The notes: a model not told the origin generated them from the letters alone. A stretch of 64,000 nucleotides of DNA from Pedobacter africanus (GCF_900176535.1 NZ_FWXT01000002.1:590911-654910); one strand, 5' to 3'; positions 1 to 9,105 are shown, counted from the first letter of the stretch. Numbers and translations are program-made.

Positions 1-98
1 GTTCCAATTCTTTTTCCTTTATATACAGAGCCCTGTCCGCCGGTACTTAAAGCACCCAGGTTTTCTAATCCTTCCGTTATTGTAAAAACTTTACTCAT
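1..98 (-). CDS. Ser/Thr protein kinase, N-terminal fragment
   Basis: Only the first 32 codons are in the window; the gene continues past base 1. The reading frame from the ATG at 98 contains GGQGSVYKG, which matches the glycine-rich ATP loop (GxGxxGxVYKG) of Hanks-type Ser/Thr kinases. The start lies 6 bases after the stop of the FHA gene, so it is the last visible member of the operon running from 7325. The partners (two FHA-type proteins, a PP2C phosphatase and a SEDS-PBP wall synthase) fit a membrane or cytosolic kinase acting on cell-wall synthesis. The catalytic loop and any transmembrane part are not visible. Confidence 0.7.
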   Translation of the reverse strand, partial: MSKVFTITEGLENLGALSTGGQGSVYKGKRIG

Positions 99-104
99 TT
101 TTAA

Positions 105-902
105 TTATTGATTATAATCGGTCTCAAGATAACTAAATTCCAGCACAGCGAGTTCTCCAAGTATAATTTGGTCGCCTTCCTGCAATACATGGCCCAGTTC
201 CGCAACATTTAATTTTATGGGGCTATGATCCGTAACAGATCTGATTTTCACTTTATTCCTTGGCGGGATTCCACCTTCATCTGCAAACAATAGGAAGGAA
301 CCTGTATCTGCATCCCATTCTATATGGGCATGCTGCCGGCTGATAAATTTATTGGCTTCATTTTCACTTGCATCAGGAAAAGCGATCTGGTTAATTCTGA
401 AAAAGCCATCATTTACCTGTACTTTATGCTCCCTTCCAATATTGACCTTACCACCGTCTGCTGTAATTCTGTAAATTCTCTTTTCAGATTCCCCGTTCAA
501 GGTGCGGATATAGGCCGTATTGGATTTTGTAACCACTACATGTTCCGGGGTTTTTATGTGCAGGGCAGCATTTAAACCTGCAAACTTTATGGCATCCGGT
601 GGTAGTTCTTCCATAAAAGTAACCTGCATGTTCCAGTTTTCCGGCAGATCAATCGCAAAGTCATCCGCTATCCGCTGGACCTCATTTTTCAGACGAACTT
701 CATCCTCAGCAAAAACAGCCGATTCGTACATGTATTGCTCTGCTGGCTGACAGGCAATAAAAAGGGCTAGCCCTTTAATATGCTTGCCTTCGCCACCTTC
801 AAGTTTTTGGAGTTCCTGTTTTATTGAAGCCAGCAACATTTCTCTTACGGCTTTAACATCCTGCGGAGGCTCCGGATTACGTTTGTTGAATAGGTTAAAC
901 AT
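105..902 (-). CDS. FHA domain protein
   Basis: A 265-residue protein with no signal peptide or membrane segment. The C-terminal ~110 residues form a forkhead-associated domain: NIGRE opens it, FISRQHAHIEW carries the conserved Ser-Arg-x-His core that reads phosphothreonine, and GDQIILG closes it. The N-terminal ~130 residues are a separate helical/mixed domain that I do not recognise; its position resembles the extra N-terminal domain of mycobacterial FhaA. It sits 7 bases after the SEDS-PBP gene and 6 before the kinase. The likely role is a phosphothreonine-dependent adaptor linking the kinase and phosphatase to the wall synthase; this is inferred from context. Confidence 0.85.
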   Translation of the reverse strand: MFNLFNKRNPEPPQDVKAVREMLLASIKQELQKLEGGEGKHIKGLALFIACQPAEQYMYESAVFAEDEVRLKNEVQRIADDFAIDLPENWNMQVTFMEELPPDAIKFAGLNAALHIKTPEHVVVTKSNTAYIRTLNGESEKRIYRITADGGKVNIGREHKVQVNDGFFRINQIAFPDASENEANKFISRQHAHIEWDADTGSFLLFADEGGIPPRNKVKIRSVTDHSPIKLNVAELGHVLQEGDQIILGELAVLEFSYLETDYNQ

Positions 903-909
903 ATTGTTC

Positions 910-3900
910 TTATTTTTTTGATTCCCTGGTTTCCTTTTTTACGTAGCCAAATTTTAACAATGCCGGCACAACATGCTGTCCGGCCAATTTTACAGCTTTA
1001 CTTGAACCTCTGGTTGATTCTATCCTGATACATACTACGATATGACCTTTTCCATTAGCCTTCGGAGCAAAAAAAGTATACCAACCATCGTTTATCTGTT
1101 CATTTTTCCATATCCGTTCCGGGGTTCCGGTTTTACCTGCAACTTTTAGTCCCAACGTATAGGTTTTATTTTCACTCTGTTTCAGCATATAGCCGCTAAT
1201 CAGATCCGCATAAACCGGATCGTTCGCAATTTTAACAGCCGGATTAACCGAAGTTACAGAATCACTGATTTTCAACACATACCGGTTGCCTACAAGCTTT
1301 CCTTTATTGGCCACGCCCGAAACCAGCCTGGCCACAGCTGCCGGGCTTGCAATTAGTTCCCCCTGCCCCCAGGCCATACCTGAGATACCTTTTGCCCTCG
1401 TCCTTCGTATCCTTGCCGGATCATATTTAGGTTTGGTATTAAATTCGGTCTTTTGCCATAACGCCCTCCACTTGTTTTCCTGTTTTATATTGGCGGTATC
1501 CCGGTCATAATAATATCCTCCAACACCTCTTAGAAACATACCAGTTTTTAAGTATAAGGTAGCCATTTCGTCCTGCAGCTGCGCCTCATTGGCTAATTTA
1601 ATGAAGTATACGTTATTGGATTTAACCAGGGCGCGCTCCAGGTTTATCCGGCCTGTCTCGTCGGGCTCAATACCTTTGGTGCGAATACGTTCGGTATAAC
1701 TTACGGTAAATACTTTTTGGGCTGCAGCAACTCCAAGCTTATTGAATGCCGCCATTGCGGTTAAGACTTTAGCAGTTGAACCGGGAGGAGTGGCGGTTGT
1801 AAAACCAAGATCTGCAGTGGTGTACCAGCCCGAGAGCTTGTTTTGCTCTGAGATGGTCATATTTAACAGGTCCCAGTTTTTTACCGGCGGAAGCGGGTAC
1901 ACCGCCGATGCCAGTACATCACCAGTAATATCTTCCATGATGACTACCGAAACCCTGCTTTTATTTACTGCCGTATCCAATGCAATGGTGTTTTGAATGG
2001 TAGTCTGTAGGCCGGCGTCAACCGTCAACTTAATATTTCTATTTCTTTTTTTAAACTGCTCAACATCAGCACTATTAATACCAGCAAGTAAAAGTGGGGC
2101 CAAAGCCGTATAATCCCTTTTACTAACGGACATTTCTTTTATCCCTCTGGGGAGAAACCTGTCTTCCCGGTACTTACTGGCCTGGGTGTTTATCGAAACT
2201 GCCGGCGTTTGAAAGCCCCTTAGCTCGGCTACGTGTTCGTACTCGGCAAAATAGCCATTAGTACTACCGTTAAAAATACCAGTATTGTTATCTCCCACCC
2301 AAAAAAACATTTGTTCTTCAAAAGGGTAATAGCGGTCAACCCTCTTATGCTGAGCTGAGTCAAGGTTATAATCAACACCTGATTTCTTTAATAAGGACAG
2401 CTGCTTTCTGATATGTTGCGGCTCACTGCTGGCCAGAATGCGCCCGTTTCTATCGTATAAATCGCCTGCTGCAAGTTTATTCATTAAAATAGCGATCCGT
2501 GGATTATAGCTGAACATCCGCGAACCACTTCGGTCGGCCACAAGTGCCGGTTGCACTACCCATTTTTTATTGTGAACAACATAATTGGATACGGTCAGGG
2601 TAAGCAACAAAATCGCTATACTGGCCGCCAACAGGGCAGGAACAAGGTTGTTATCCTGCTGTTTTGTAATATAGGTCATCTGTACTTCAGAACCTTTGAT
2701 CAGTGAAACGGAAAGTAAAAAGCCTGCTGCAAGCATATTGGCAACTAATGAAGAACCACCATAGCTGATAAAAGGCAAAGCCACGCCTGAAAGGGGTAGC
2801 GCCCCTGTAGATCCTCCTGCTATCAGCAGGAATTGCATGAATAAACTGATTCCAATTCCAGCGCACAGATAAAACAGGAAGGGAGTTCCGGTTTGCCTGC
2901 CTATAATAATGGCCCGATGCAAAAATACCAGGAACAATATAAATATCCCTATAATACCGGCCCAGCCAAATTCTTCACCGATGGCGGGCAAAATCATATC
3001 TGTATGCGCTTCAGGAATAGTTTTGGCAAAACCTTCACCGATCCCCTGGCCACTAATACCGCCGCTTGCTATTGCCCAGATGCCATTGGCAACCTGATCG
3101 CCACCATAAACCTCATTGTTCCAGGGATCCTGCCAGATGGATTTCCTCTCGGCAAGCCTGTTTACGGGACCCGGAATCAGTTTATCCAGATAAGGTACCT
3201 GATCGATCAGTAAAAATGCGGCCATAACCAGGGTAATCATCACTGCAGATTCGCTGGTTTTTTTGTTGACTATCATAAATACGGCTATCAGTGCAGCGGT
3301 TACCAATGTAGCTATCCAGATGTTCAGGAACCAGGCACTAAAAACATAAACAATAATGGCAGTAAGCATCATCATAAAATCGCCTCTCGAGAAAGAAAAC
3401 AGGATGATGAAGGTAAAGCAAACCACCATGGCTGGCCCAAGATCTCCGAGTACCAGGTACATCAATATCGCCATTACCATGGCGATCAGGGCAAATGAAA
3501 AAAAGAACCACCTTTTATGCCAGCTGCTATATTCGGTAATAAAACGTTCATTGGAGGCAAAGAAACCAGCCAGGAACAAAATGATAGTATATTTTACAAT
3601 CTCACTAGGCTGTACACCGAACAGGTTTACCTTTACGCCGCTACCTTCGGGCCCCGTACCAAATACGATGGTCAGCGCCAGCAGACACAATGCCGCAAAA
3701 GCCCATTGCCAGCCATTTGCCTTGCTAAAAGTATTGTTCACGATAAACATCCGGTACCATCCCGAATCTACATTGAACTTGCGCAGTTTTACCATAAGCA
3801 TCAAACAGATCCCTGCAATGCCTAAACCAAAGAAGACCAAACTATCCTTTGCCAAGAAACGATCTCTCAAAGGATCCTGCAAGCTCAGCAAAGTAAGAAA

Positions 3901-4899
3901 TGAAAGGCCTGTCATGAGCATCACTACCGGTAAAATAAGCTGATCTGCTGACGGATATTTTACACTCATTAAAAAATGGATCAAAAAGAAGCCTGCGAAG
4001 AAAGTGGTTGCAATGATCCAATACCACTGGTTGTAGGCTTCAGGACTACGTACAATGAGCGATTTTTCTTTTTTAAGGATTTTGAAATCCCGGGTAGAGA
4101 ATAGTTTGATACTGTGTTCCGATTGCCGGAAATTGAAAATGATGTCTTTATCCAGTTCCTGAACACCTTGAGAACGGCCGAATTGGAAACCAGGCTTTAG
4201 TGGCAGGACCCCATAGGATTTACCATCAGGAAGGTGTGCAAATTTGTAGCTGCCGCTTGCATCAGTTCGGGTATATGCTGTAAAATCATTTATTATTGTG
4301 TCTTCTATTCCGGGAGTGTCCTGGGGGAGTATCATTTTTAAGCGCAATAACACCCCTGCTACAGGCCTATCTGCAGTATCGGTTATTTTTCCGCCAATGC
4401 TGTAATTTCCCCGGGCAAAATCCTGCTGTGCGGGAGCTTGTCTCGGCTGACGCTGTTCCTGCACATAAGCCAGGGAATCAGAATCTGTAAAACCAAGCAA
4501 AAGCCGGGAAGCAAGCACCCGTTCTTTAAAGTTCTTTCCGCCCAGGGCATAGGCCTGGGCGGCCGATACAAAGAAGTTGCGTTTATTCAGCTCGCCGATA
4601 TTATCAATGGGCGCTTTATACACTGCAGTACTTTGATTTACCACTTTTTCAATCAGGTCTATATCTTTTTTATCCTCAAAATAATAGCCCTTCGTAAGTA
4701 AAGTTCTGATGTGTTTCCCAGGCTCGTGATCGTTAAGGTTCACCATCGTGCCATCAGTCGTACGGGCATGCACCTCTTTAAAGTTCTGCTGCTGGGCAAA
4801 AAACAAGATCACAAACAAAGCTGCAAGAACCAGCGAAATGAGCAGTAAAAAAATACGCTCTGTCTTTCTGCCTTGATGGTTTACCGTTGTTATTCCCAT
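910..4899 (-). CDS. SEDS (FtsW/RodA)-penicillin-binding protein fusion
   Basis: A 1329-residue inner-membrane protein joining the two halves of a peptidoglycan synthase. One N-terminal helix (about 16-36) precedes an extracytoplasmic stretch with a carboxypeptidase-regulatory-like beta domain (about 165-255). A multi-helix SEDS domain follows (about 293-740), with the PEAHTDM motif holding candidate catalytic Asp634. Another helix at about 752-772 leads to a class B PBP transpeptidase with S1041-T-A-K (SxxK), S1094-N-N (SxN) and K1256-T-G-T. All three serine-acyltransferase motifs are intact. SEDS and PBP are normally separate interacting proteins (RodA/PBP2, FtsW/PBP3). The ATG lies one base after the phosphatase stop, implying coupled translation. 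Whether it acts in elongation, division or another process cannot be told from sequence. Confidence 0.9.
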   Translation of the reverse strand: MGITTVNHQGRKTERIFLLLISLVLAALFVILFFAQQQNFKEVHARTTDGTMVNLNDHEPGKHIRTLLTKGYYFEDKKDIDLIEKVVNQSTAVYKAPIDNIGELNKRNFFVSAAQAYALGGKNFKERVLASRLLLGFTDSDSLAYVQEQRQPRQAPAQQDFARGNYSIGGKITDTADRPVAGVLLRLKMILPQDTPGIEDTIINDFTAYTRTDASGSYKFAHLPDGKSYGVLPLKPGFQFGRSQGVQELDKDIIFNFRQSEHSIKLFSTRDFKILKKEKSLIVRSPEAYNQWYWIIATTFFAGFFLIHFLMSVKYPSADQLILPVVMLMTGLSFLTLLSLQDPLRDRFLAKDSLVFFGLGIAGICLMLMVKLRKFNVDSGWYRMFIVNNTFSKANGWQWAFAALCLLALTIVFGTGPEGSGVKVNLFGVQPSEIVKYTIILFLAGFFASNERFITEYSSWHKRWFFFSFALIAMVMAILMYLVLGDLGPAMVVCFTFIILFSFSRGDFMMMLTAIIVYVFSAWFLNIWIATLVTAALIAVFMIVNKKTSESAVMITLVMAAFLLIDQVPYLDKLIPGPVNRLAERKSIWQDPWNNEVYGGDQVANGIWAIASGGISGQGIGEGFAKTIPEAHTDMILPAIGEEFGWAGIIGIFILFLVFLHRAIIIGRQTGTPFLFYLCAGIGISLFMQFLLIAGGSTGALPLSGVALPFISYGGSSLVANMLAAGFLLSVSLIKGSEVQMTYITKQQDNNLVPALLAASIAILLLTLTVSNYVVHNKKWVVQPALVADRSGSRMFSYNPRIAILMNKLAAGDLYDRNGRILASSEPQHIRKQLSLLKKSGVDYNLDSAQHKRVDRYYPFEEQMFFWVGDNNTGIFNGSTNGYFAEYEHVAELRGFQTPAVSINTQASKYREDRFLPRGIKEMSVSKRDYTALAPLLLAGINSADVEQFKKRNRNIKLTVDAGLQTTIQNTIALDTAVNKSRVSVVIMEDITGDVLASAVYPLPPVKNWDLLNMTISEQNKLSGWYTTADLGFTTATPPGSTAKVLTAMAAFNKLGVAAAQKVFTVSYTERIRTKGIEPDETGRINLERALVKSNNVYFIKLANEAQLQDEMATLYLKTGMFLRGVGGYYYDRDTANIKQENKWRALWQKTEFNTKPKYDPARIRRTRAKGISGMAWGQGELIASPAAVARLVSGVANKGKLVGNRYVLKISDSVTSVNPAVKIANDPVYADLISGYMLKQSENKTYTLGLKVAGKTGTPERIWKNEQINDGWYTFFAPKANGKGHIVVCIRIESTRGSSKAVKLAGQHVVPALLKFGYVKKETRESKK

Positions 4900-4900
4900 G

Positions 4901-6280
4901 TTAAGGTTTAGCTGCTGGAGTTAAAGAATCTGTTTTCAGGAATTTCACATCTTTCAGTAAAACACCTTTTTTTTGCAATGCGTTTACCTCTTTAAAATTT
5001 TCGAAGGTGAAATTCTCAAATAGGGAACTTTTATTTGCAGGTGCTATAAAAAATGGCTGCCCGGTGTAACCGCTGTCACTTTTAAACACAATATTGCTTT
5101 CGGCTTTTAAATACAGGCTATCTCTGGTAATCTGAATAGGCTTGCTGATCAATACAGGCGATTTAAATAAGGAATCATCAAGGATTAATATATTTCCTCT
5201 TAATTTGTTTAAAGTGTCCTGCAATCGTTCTTCCTGTGTTTTTTGGCTTGTCAAAGTTGAGTCGGGTAGGTTTGCAGATCCATTGCCCAGACTTCCGGAG
5301 GACTGTTTCCAGTGAAAATAAGCTCCACTGAGCAGGATAATCACCGCAACAAACAGCAGCCAGGGGAGGATGCCTTTTGTTTTCCCGCCGGCTACCGGGG
5401 CTATAACAGCAGGCTGGTCTGCATTCTCAATGCCAGGCTGTACAACCGGAACTGATGCTGCAGGTGTCGCCTGTGGCGTTTTCTTTTTATTGTGTTTTGA
5501 TACCGGTTTGGTTGCTTCATGCGCAAAGGGAACATTAGTGTTTTTTACCAGTACGGCAGTGATGTTGTCGAGTCCGCCATTTCTGTTTGCAGCGTTGATC
5601 AATTCAATCCCTTGCAGTTTCAGATCAGGTTCTTTTAACAATATAGCTGTGAGTTCTTGTTTGTTTACCATATCCGACAAACCATCGCTGCACAGCAGGA
5701 TCAGATCGCCCGGCAGAAAGGGGGAATGGCCCGTTTCTATATAATCTTCCTGCCAGCCAATATTACCGGCAAAACCAAGGGCTTTATTGATTTCGTTCCT
5801 TTTGGGGTGCCGCATGGCCTGCTCTTCTGTTAAACGGCCCGAATCTTCCATAAAGCCGACAAAGGACTGGTCTTTAGATATCTTTATCAATGAACCATCT
5901 CTTAGCAGGTATAGCCTGGTATCGCCCACGTGTGCATAATAGAACTGGTTGTTTTTGATATCAACAAGGGCCAGGGTAAGTACACAGGCCATATCCTCAT
6001 GCTCCTTATTTTGTTGCCTGCCTATGATGATCTGATCGTTTGCCTCGGCAAGTGCGGCCTGGATTAACAAAGAAAGGTCACCTTCCGGTTTATCGAGTAA
6101 ACGCAGCAATGTTTGCCTGGCTATGGATGCAGCTACCTCGCCACCACTATAACCGCCCACACCATCTATCACACAGGCCAACACAAAATCGGTATCCGTT
6201 ATCTTTTCTGCAATAAAGGTATCCTCATTGTTGCTGCGTACTTTTCCGGTATCGGTTATTCCAAAATAATTTTTATCCAT
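4901..6280 (-). CDS. PP2C-family Ser/Thr phosphatase with C-terminal extracytoplasmic domain
   Basis: A 459-residue protein if started at the ATG at 6280; an upstream in-frame extension to 6310 overlaps the microprotein gene and adds no domain residues. Residues 1 to ~245 carry the PP2C motifs: SNNED near the start, DGVGGYSGG metal ligands, VGDTRLY, CSDGLSDMV and NGGLDNIT. A Pro/Ala/Lys-rich linker leads to one membrane helix (around GILPWLLFVAVIILL), then ~130 residues outside the membrane that I do not recognise. This is the architecture of PstP/PrpC-type phosphatases that reverse Hanks-kinase phosphorylation. The start overlaps the stop of the preceding small gene by 8 bases, and the stop is one base before the SEDS-PBP start. 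Confidence 0.88.
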   Translation of the reverse strand: MDKNYFGITDTGKVRSNNEDTFIAEKITDTDFVLACVIDGVGGYSGGEVAASIARQTLLRLLDKPEGDLSLLIQAALAEANDQIIIGRQQNKEHEDMACVLTLALVDIKNNQFYYAHVGDTRLYLLRDGSLIKISKDQSFVGFMEDSGRLTEEQAMRHPKRNEINKALGFAGNIGWQEDYIETGHSPFLPGDLILLCSDGLSDMVNKQELTAILLKEPDLKLQGIELINAANRNGGLDNITAVLVKNTNVPFAHEATKPVSKHNKKKTPQATPAASVPVVQPGIENADQPAVIAPVAGGKTKGILPWLLFVAVIILLSGAYFHWKQSSGSLGNGSANLPDSTLTSQKTQEERLQDTLNKLRGNILILDDSLFKSPVLISKPIQITRDSLYLKAESNIVFKSDSGYTGQPFFIAPANKSSLFENFTFENFKEVNALQKKGVLLKDVKFLKTDSLTPAAKP

Positions 6281-6371
6281 TCCTGCTGGTCGATTTTTTA
6301 ATGGCCACAAAATGGGCGATCAACAGGATCACACATATCATTAGTAACACAATAGACGCGATCTGCGACAT
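6273..6371 (-). CDS. 32-residue single-pass membrane microprotein
   Basis: A short open frame starting at ATG 6371 encodes 32 residues: a few polar residues, a continuous hydrophobic stretch of about 21 residues (ASIVLLMICVILLIAHFVA), and a basic tail with KK and R. It begins 3 bases after the stop of the FHA-like gene and its TAA overlaps the phosphatase ATG (ATGGATAA). The tight spacing on both sides argues that it is a translated operon member, not chance. The likely topology is N-out/C-in by the positive-inside rule. Function is unknown; a small subunit of the wall-synthase or kinase complex is conceivable. It is below the size most gene finders report. Confidence 0.6.
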   Translation of the reverse strand: MSQIASIVLLMICVILLIAHFVAIKKSTSRNG

Positions 6372-6374
6372 AAA

Positions 6375-7325
6375 TCAATTTTTAAATATATTAACACCAA
6401 TAATTCCATTCAATATTATCCTGGAGTTCAGGGGAAGTTCTACCCATTGCGGATCATCTATATTACTTCTTTCCACCAGGGCTTCATTGAGAATAGTTTT
6501 CTCACCAAAGGAAGACAAATAAAACTTATCTTCTGTTTTGTTGAACCGGATGCGCAGGTGAGGAGAGTTGACCCAATCCGAAGGTATTTTAAAAATGTTC
6601 GGGCTTTCTTTTATTTCTTCATTGCCCGAGACAGTGATCTCGTTAAATTTCATCAGGTATTCCAGTTTCTGGCCTACATACGCTTTATCCGGCAGGGTAG
6701 TTTCAAACCTGGCCAGCAATAAATTTCCATCTTCTGCCTCGGCTTTAGTTTCAAATTTAAGGTTAGCCAGATAAGGGATTTCGTAATAACCTTCGCTGTA
6801 AAATATGAAATCCTTTAAGATCTCATTACTGATATCAAATGTTTGGGCAAGTCCGGTTTGTCTTGGTATAAAAGTTACCCTTAAATTTTCCTGCTTTTGT
6901 GCACCATCCGGCATCAGTTTACCTATAAAGCCTTTATCACCCTGTTTATAATCAGGATGGGAAACAAAGCGGAATACCCATTTGCTGCTGGATGGTTCAA
7001 CTCTTTTGCCTATTGCGGCCTGATCATTTAGTATCTCATAGAACTTCTTTACCGATTCCTGGGCGATTAATCCAAACAAGCCGTTTTTATTGTCCATAAA
7101 CATCCGGTAATCTTCTGTGTTGAGGCAAATGATGAATTCATGATAAAAAACAACACGTTCGGCAAAAGAAAGTTCAGTAATGGATTCCTTGAATTTATCA
7201 ATGATGTACTTGTATACGGTGTCTGGTGTAAGCGGTTCCGGTTTAGCGATGGGGGCCGAGTTATTGTTACTTAAAAACCAATCCTGTATACCGATCCGCT
7301 GCCAAAAAGAAGGTTTGTCTGTCAT
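6375..7325 (-). CDS. Protein with degenerate C-terminal FHA-like domain
   Basis: A 316-residue cytosolic protein and first gene of the kinase/wall operon. The last ~70 residues (from PHLRIRFNK to the end) look like the strands of an FHA fold: a short ordered strand set, SSFGEKTILNEALV and a closing SRIILNGIIGVNIF. The canonical Gly-Arg and Ser-x-x-His phosphothreonine-binding residues are not evident. The N-terminal ~130 residues are helical and contain a stretch about feeding into a membrane-proximal role that I cannot name. It may be a divergent adaptor paired with the intact FHA protein at 105-902. The FHA call rests on pattern and context only. Confidence 0.5.
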   Translation of the reverse strand: MTDKPSFWQRIGIQDWFLSNNNSAPIAKPEPLTPDTVYKYIIDKFKESITELSFAERVVFYHEFIICLNTEDYRMFMDNKNGLFGLIAQESVKKFYEILNDQAAIGKRVEPSSSKWVFRFVSHPDYKQGDKGFIGKLMPDGAQKQENLRVTFIPRQTGLAQTFDISNEILKDFIFYSEGYYEIPYLANLKFETKAEAEDGNLLLARFETTLPDKAYVGQKLEYLMKFNEITVSGNEEIKESPNIFKIPSDWVNSPHLRIRFNKTEDKFYLSSFGEKTILNEALVERSNIDDPQWVELPLNSRIILNGIIGVNIFKN

Positions 7326-7643
7326 CTATAAATGCTTAAATTTCTATATAACGGTAAAGCTAGCTAATTCGGTACCAACAATACTAAAAATAACCATTAT
7401 CTTATTAACCTGCAAAAATGGGGCTAAAGCCAGCTTTCATTGGCCTTTATTCGGAGATTGTTCTGCCCTGCGCCACAAAAAGGGTACTTTTTGCGAACAA
7501 AGGTGGGATAAAGGCATTATTAAGGCAGTATAAAGGTGCTTTTTGACCTTAAGCTGGAGGGGACCTGGGCAAGACCGTACCGAAAAAAAATACCCCGATA
7601 GATATCATCTCTTCGGGGTAATAAAAATTGCAGGAGGCTCATT
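7326..7643. other. Intergenic region upstream of kinase/wall operon
   Basis: This 318-base gap lies between the start of the FHA-like gene and the end of the arginine decarboxylase gene, both on the minus strand. It holds the decarboxylase terminator at its high-coordinate end and must hold the promoter of the kinase/wall operon. A TAGCTTTA stretch (minus strand, 7362-7355) resembles the Bacteroidota -7 element TAnnTTTG, but I see no well-spaced -33 TTTG. No open frame in either direction looks like a real protein. Confidence 0.5.
7583..7620 (-). terminator. Intrinsic terminator of arginine decarboxylase
   Basis: On the minus strand, TACCCCGA (7620-7613) pairs perfectly with its complement at 7598-7591 around a 14-base loop, followed directly by eight T (7590-7583). 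It lies 24 bases past the decarboxylase stop. Confidence 0.85.
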
Positions 7644-9035
7644 CTAGGTATAGCCTAGTATTTTTAAAACCTGTTTGCTGTTCTGTTCTTCGCCAAAGAC
7701 TTCAAAGTTAAAAGTTTCGTCGCGGTTGCGGCGAATAATGACGTGTTTTGGGCTAGGAAGCAGGCAGTGGTGTATTCCGCCATATCCGCTCAACACTTCC
7801 TGATATGCCCCTGTATTAAAGAATCCAAGGTATTGCACTTTTCTGGTTTTAGGCATAAACACACTATTCATATGCGCCTCTTGATTATAATAATCCTGCC
7901 CATCGCAAGTGATACCGCCAAGGTTTACCCGCTCATACTCGGCATCCCAATTGTTGATGGGTAATAAGATATATTTCTGGTTTAAAGCCCATACATCCGG
8001 AAGGTTAGTGATAAATGACCCATCCAGCATCAGCCATTTCTCCCGGTCGTTTTGCTGCTTACGGCCAAGGACTTTATATAGAATCCCAGAGGCCTCAGCA
8101 ACGGTATATTTTCCAAACTCGGTAATGATATCCGGTTCAACCACGTCATGTTCTGCACAGATTTCTTTGATTCGCTTTACAATTTCATTTACCATATACT
8201 CGTAATCGAAATCAAATACCAGTGAATCTTTAAAAGGCATTCCACCACCAATATCTAAAGTATCGAGTTCCGGATTGATTTTTTTGAATTTACAATATAA
8301 AGTTACATATTTCTCAAGCTCGTTCCAGTAATAAGGTGAGTCTGTGATACCGGAATTGATAAAGAAATGCAGCAGTTTAACTCTGAAATTAGGATTAGCG
8401 GAAATCTTGTTGTTATAAAAGTCAATCACATCTTCCATACGTACACCTAAACGTGAGGTATAAAACTGCGAATCTGGCTGTTCCTCTGCAGCGATCCGGA
8501 TACCCAGGTTACAAGGGGTGTCCATTTCTACTTCATCGTCAAAAAGATTAAATTCTTCCTTATTGTCCAGCACCGGAATGATGTTTTTATAACCATCGTG
8601 CAGCATATCAATAATGTACTGCTTATACTGGTAAGTTTTAAAACCATTGCAGATCACGGTAATATCTTTGGTCAAGGCGCCTTTCTTTTCCAGGGCTTCA
8701 ATCATCGGCATATCGAATGCAGAAGAGGTTTCCAGGTGGATTCCATTTTTTAACGCTTCTTCTACGATATGTCTGAAGTGTGAACTTTTAGTGCAATAGC
8801 AGTATTTATAGTCGCCCCGATAGTTATTTTTGATAATCGCTGTCTGGAACAACAACTTGGCCTGCTGAATTTTCTTACTGATCATTGGAAGGTAAGTGAA
8901 ACGTAATGGCGTGCCATAGGTTTCAATCATCTCCATCAGATTGAGGTCTTGAAAATATAATTCGTCGTCTATTACGCTGTAACCTTCCTGTGGAAACCCA
9001 ACACTTAGATCAAGAAATTCGGAGTAACTCTGCAT
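7644..9035 (-). CDS. speA: Arginine decarboxylase (fold III, PLP-dependent)
   Basis: A 463-residue protein of the alanine-racemase-fold (type III) PLP decarboxylases, in the compact form found in Bacteroidota. It would convert arginine to agmatine, the first step of polyamine synthesis. YCYCTKSSHF near residue 80 holds the candidate PLP lysine; LDIGGGMPF and a later ITEFGKY segment match the phosphate- and substrate-binding regions. It is divergent from an arginase gene, with about 100 bases between, so the two genes compete for the same substrate. A perfect -7 element (TATCTTTG) lies about 60 bases upstream. Diaminopimelate or carboxynorspermidine decarboxylase are less likely alternatives given length and context. 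Confidence 0.8.
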   Translation of the reverse strand: MQSYSEFLDLSVGFPQEGYSVIDDELYFQDLNLMEMIETYGTPLRFTYLPMISKKIQQAKLLFQTAIIKNNYRGDYKYCYCTKSSHFRHIVEEALKNGIHLETSSAFDMPMIEALEKKGALTKDITVICNGFKTYQYKQYIIDMLHDGYKNIIPVLDNKEEFNLFDDEVEMDTPCNLGIRIAAEEQPDSQFYTSRLGVRMEDVIDFYNNKISANPNFRVKLLHFFINSGITDSPYYWNELEKYVTLYCKFKKINPELDTLDIGGGMPFKDSLVFDFDYEYMVNEIVKRIKEICAEHDVVEPDIITEFGKYTVAEASGILYKVLGRKQQNDREKWLMLDGSFITNLPDVWALNQKYILLPINNWDAEYERVNLGGITCDGQDYYNQEAHMNSVFMPKTRKVQYLGFFNTGAYQEVLSGYGGIHHCLLPSPKHVIIRRNRDETFNFEVFGEEQNSKQVLKILGYT

Positions 9036-9097
9036 TTTTTTATTTTTGAACTATTATTTATAAGGTGTGGCAAATTAAAATGAGTTAATTTTGGGCT

Positions 9098-9105
9098 CAA
9101 AGATA
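9098..9105 (-). promoter_or_regulatory. Candidate -7 element for arginine decarboxylase
   Basis: TATCTTTG on the minus strand matches the Bacteroidota TAnnTTTG -7 consensus exactly and sits about 62 bases before the speA start. I do not see a clear TTTG at the expected -33 spacing, so support is partial. Confidence 0.35.

Noticed and set aside
3356..3943. A 195-codon open frame on the plus strand
   Set aside because: It lies wholly antisense to the SEDS domain of the fusion gene, has no domain-like pattern, and its Lys/Ile/Thr-rich composition is what an antisense of membrane helices gives.
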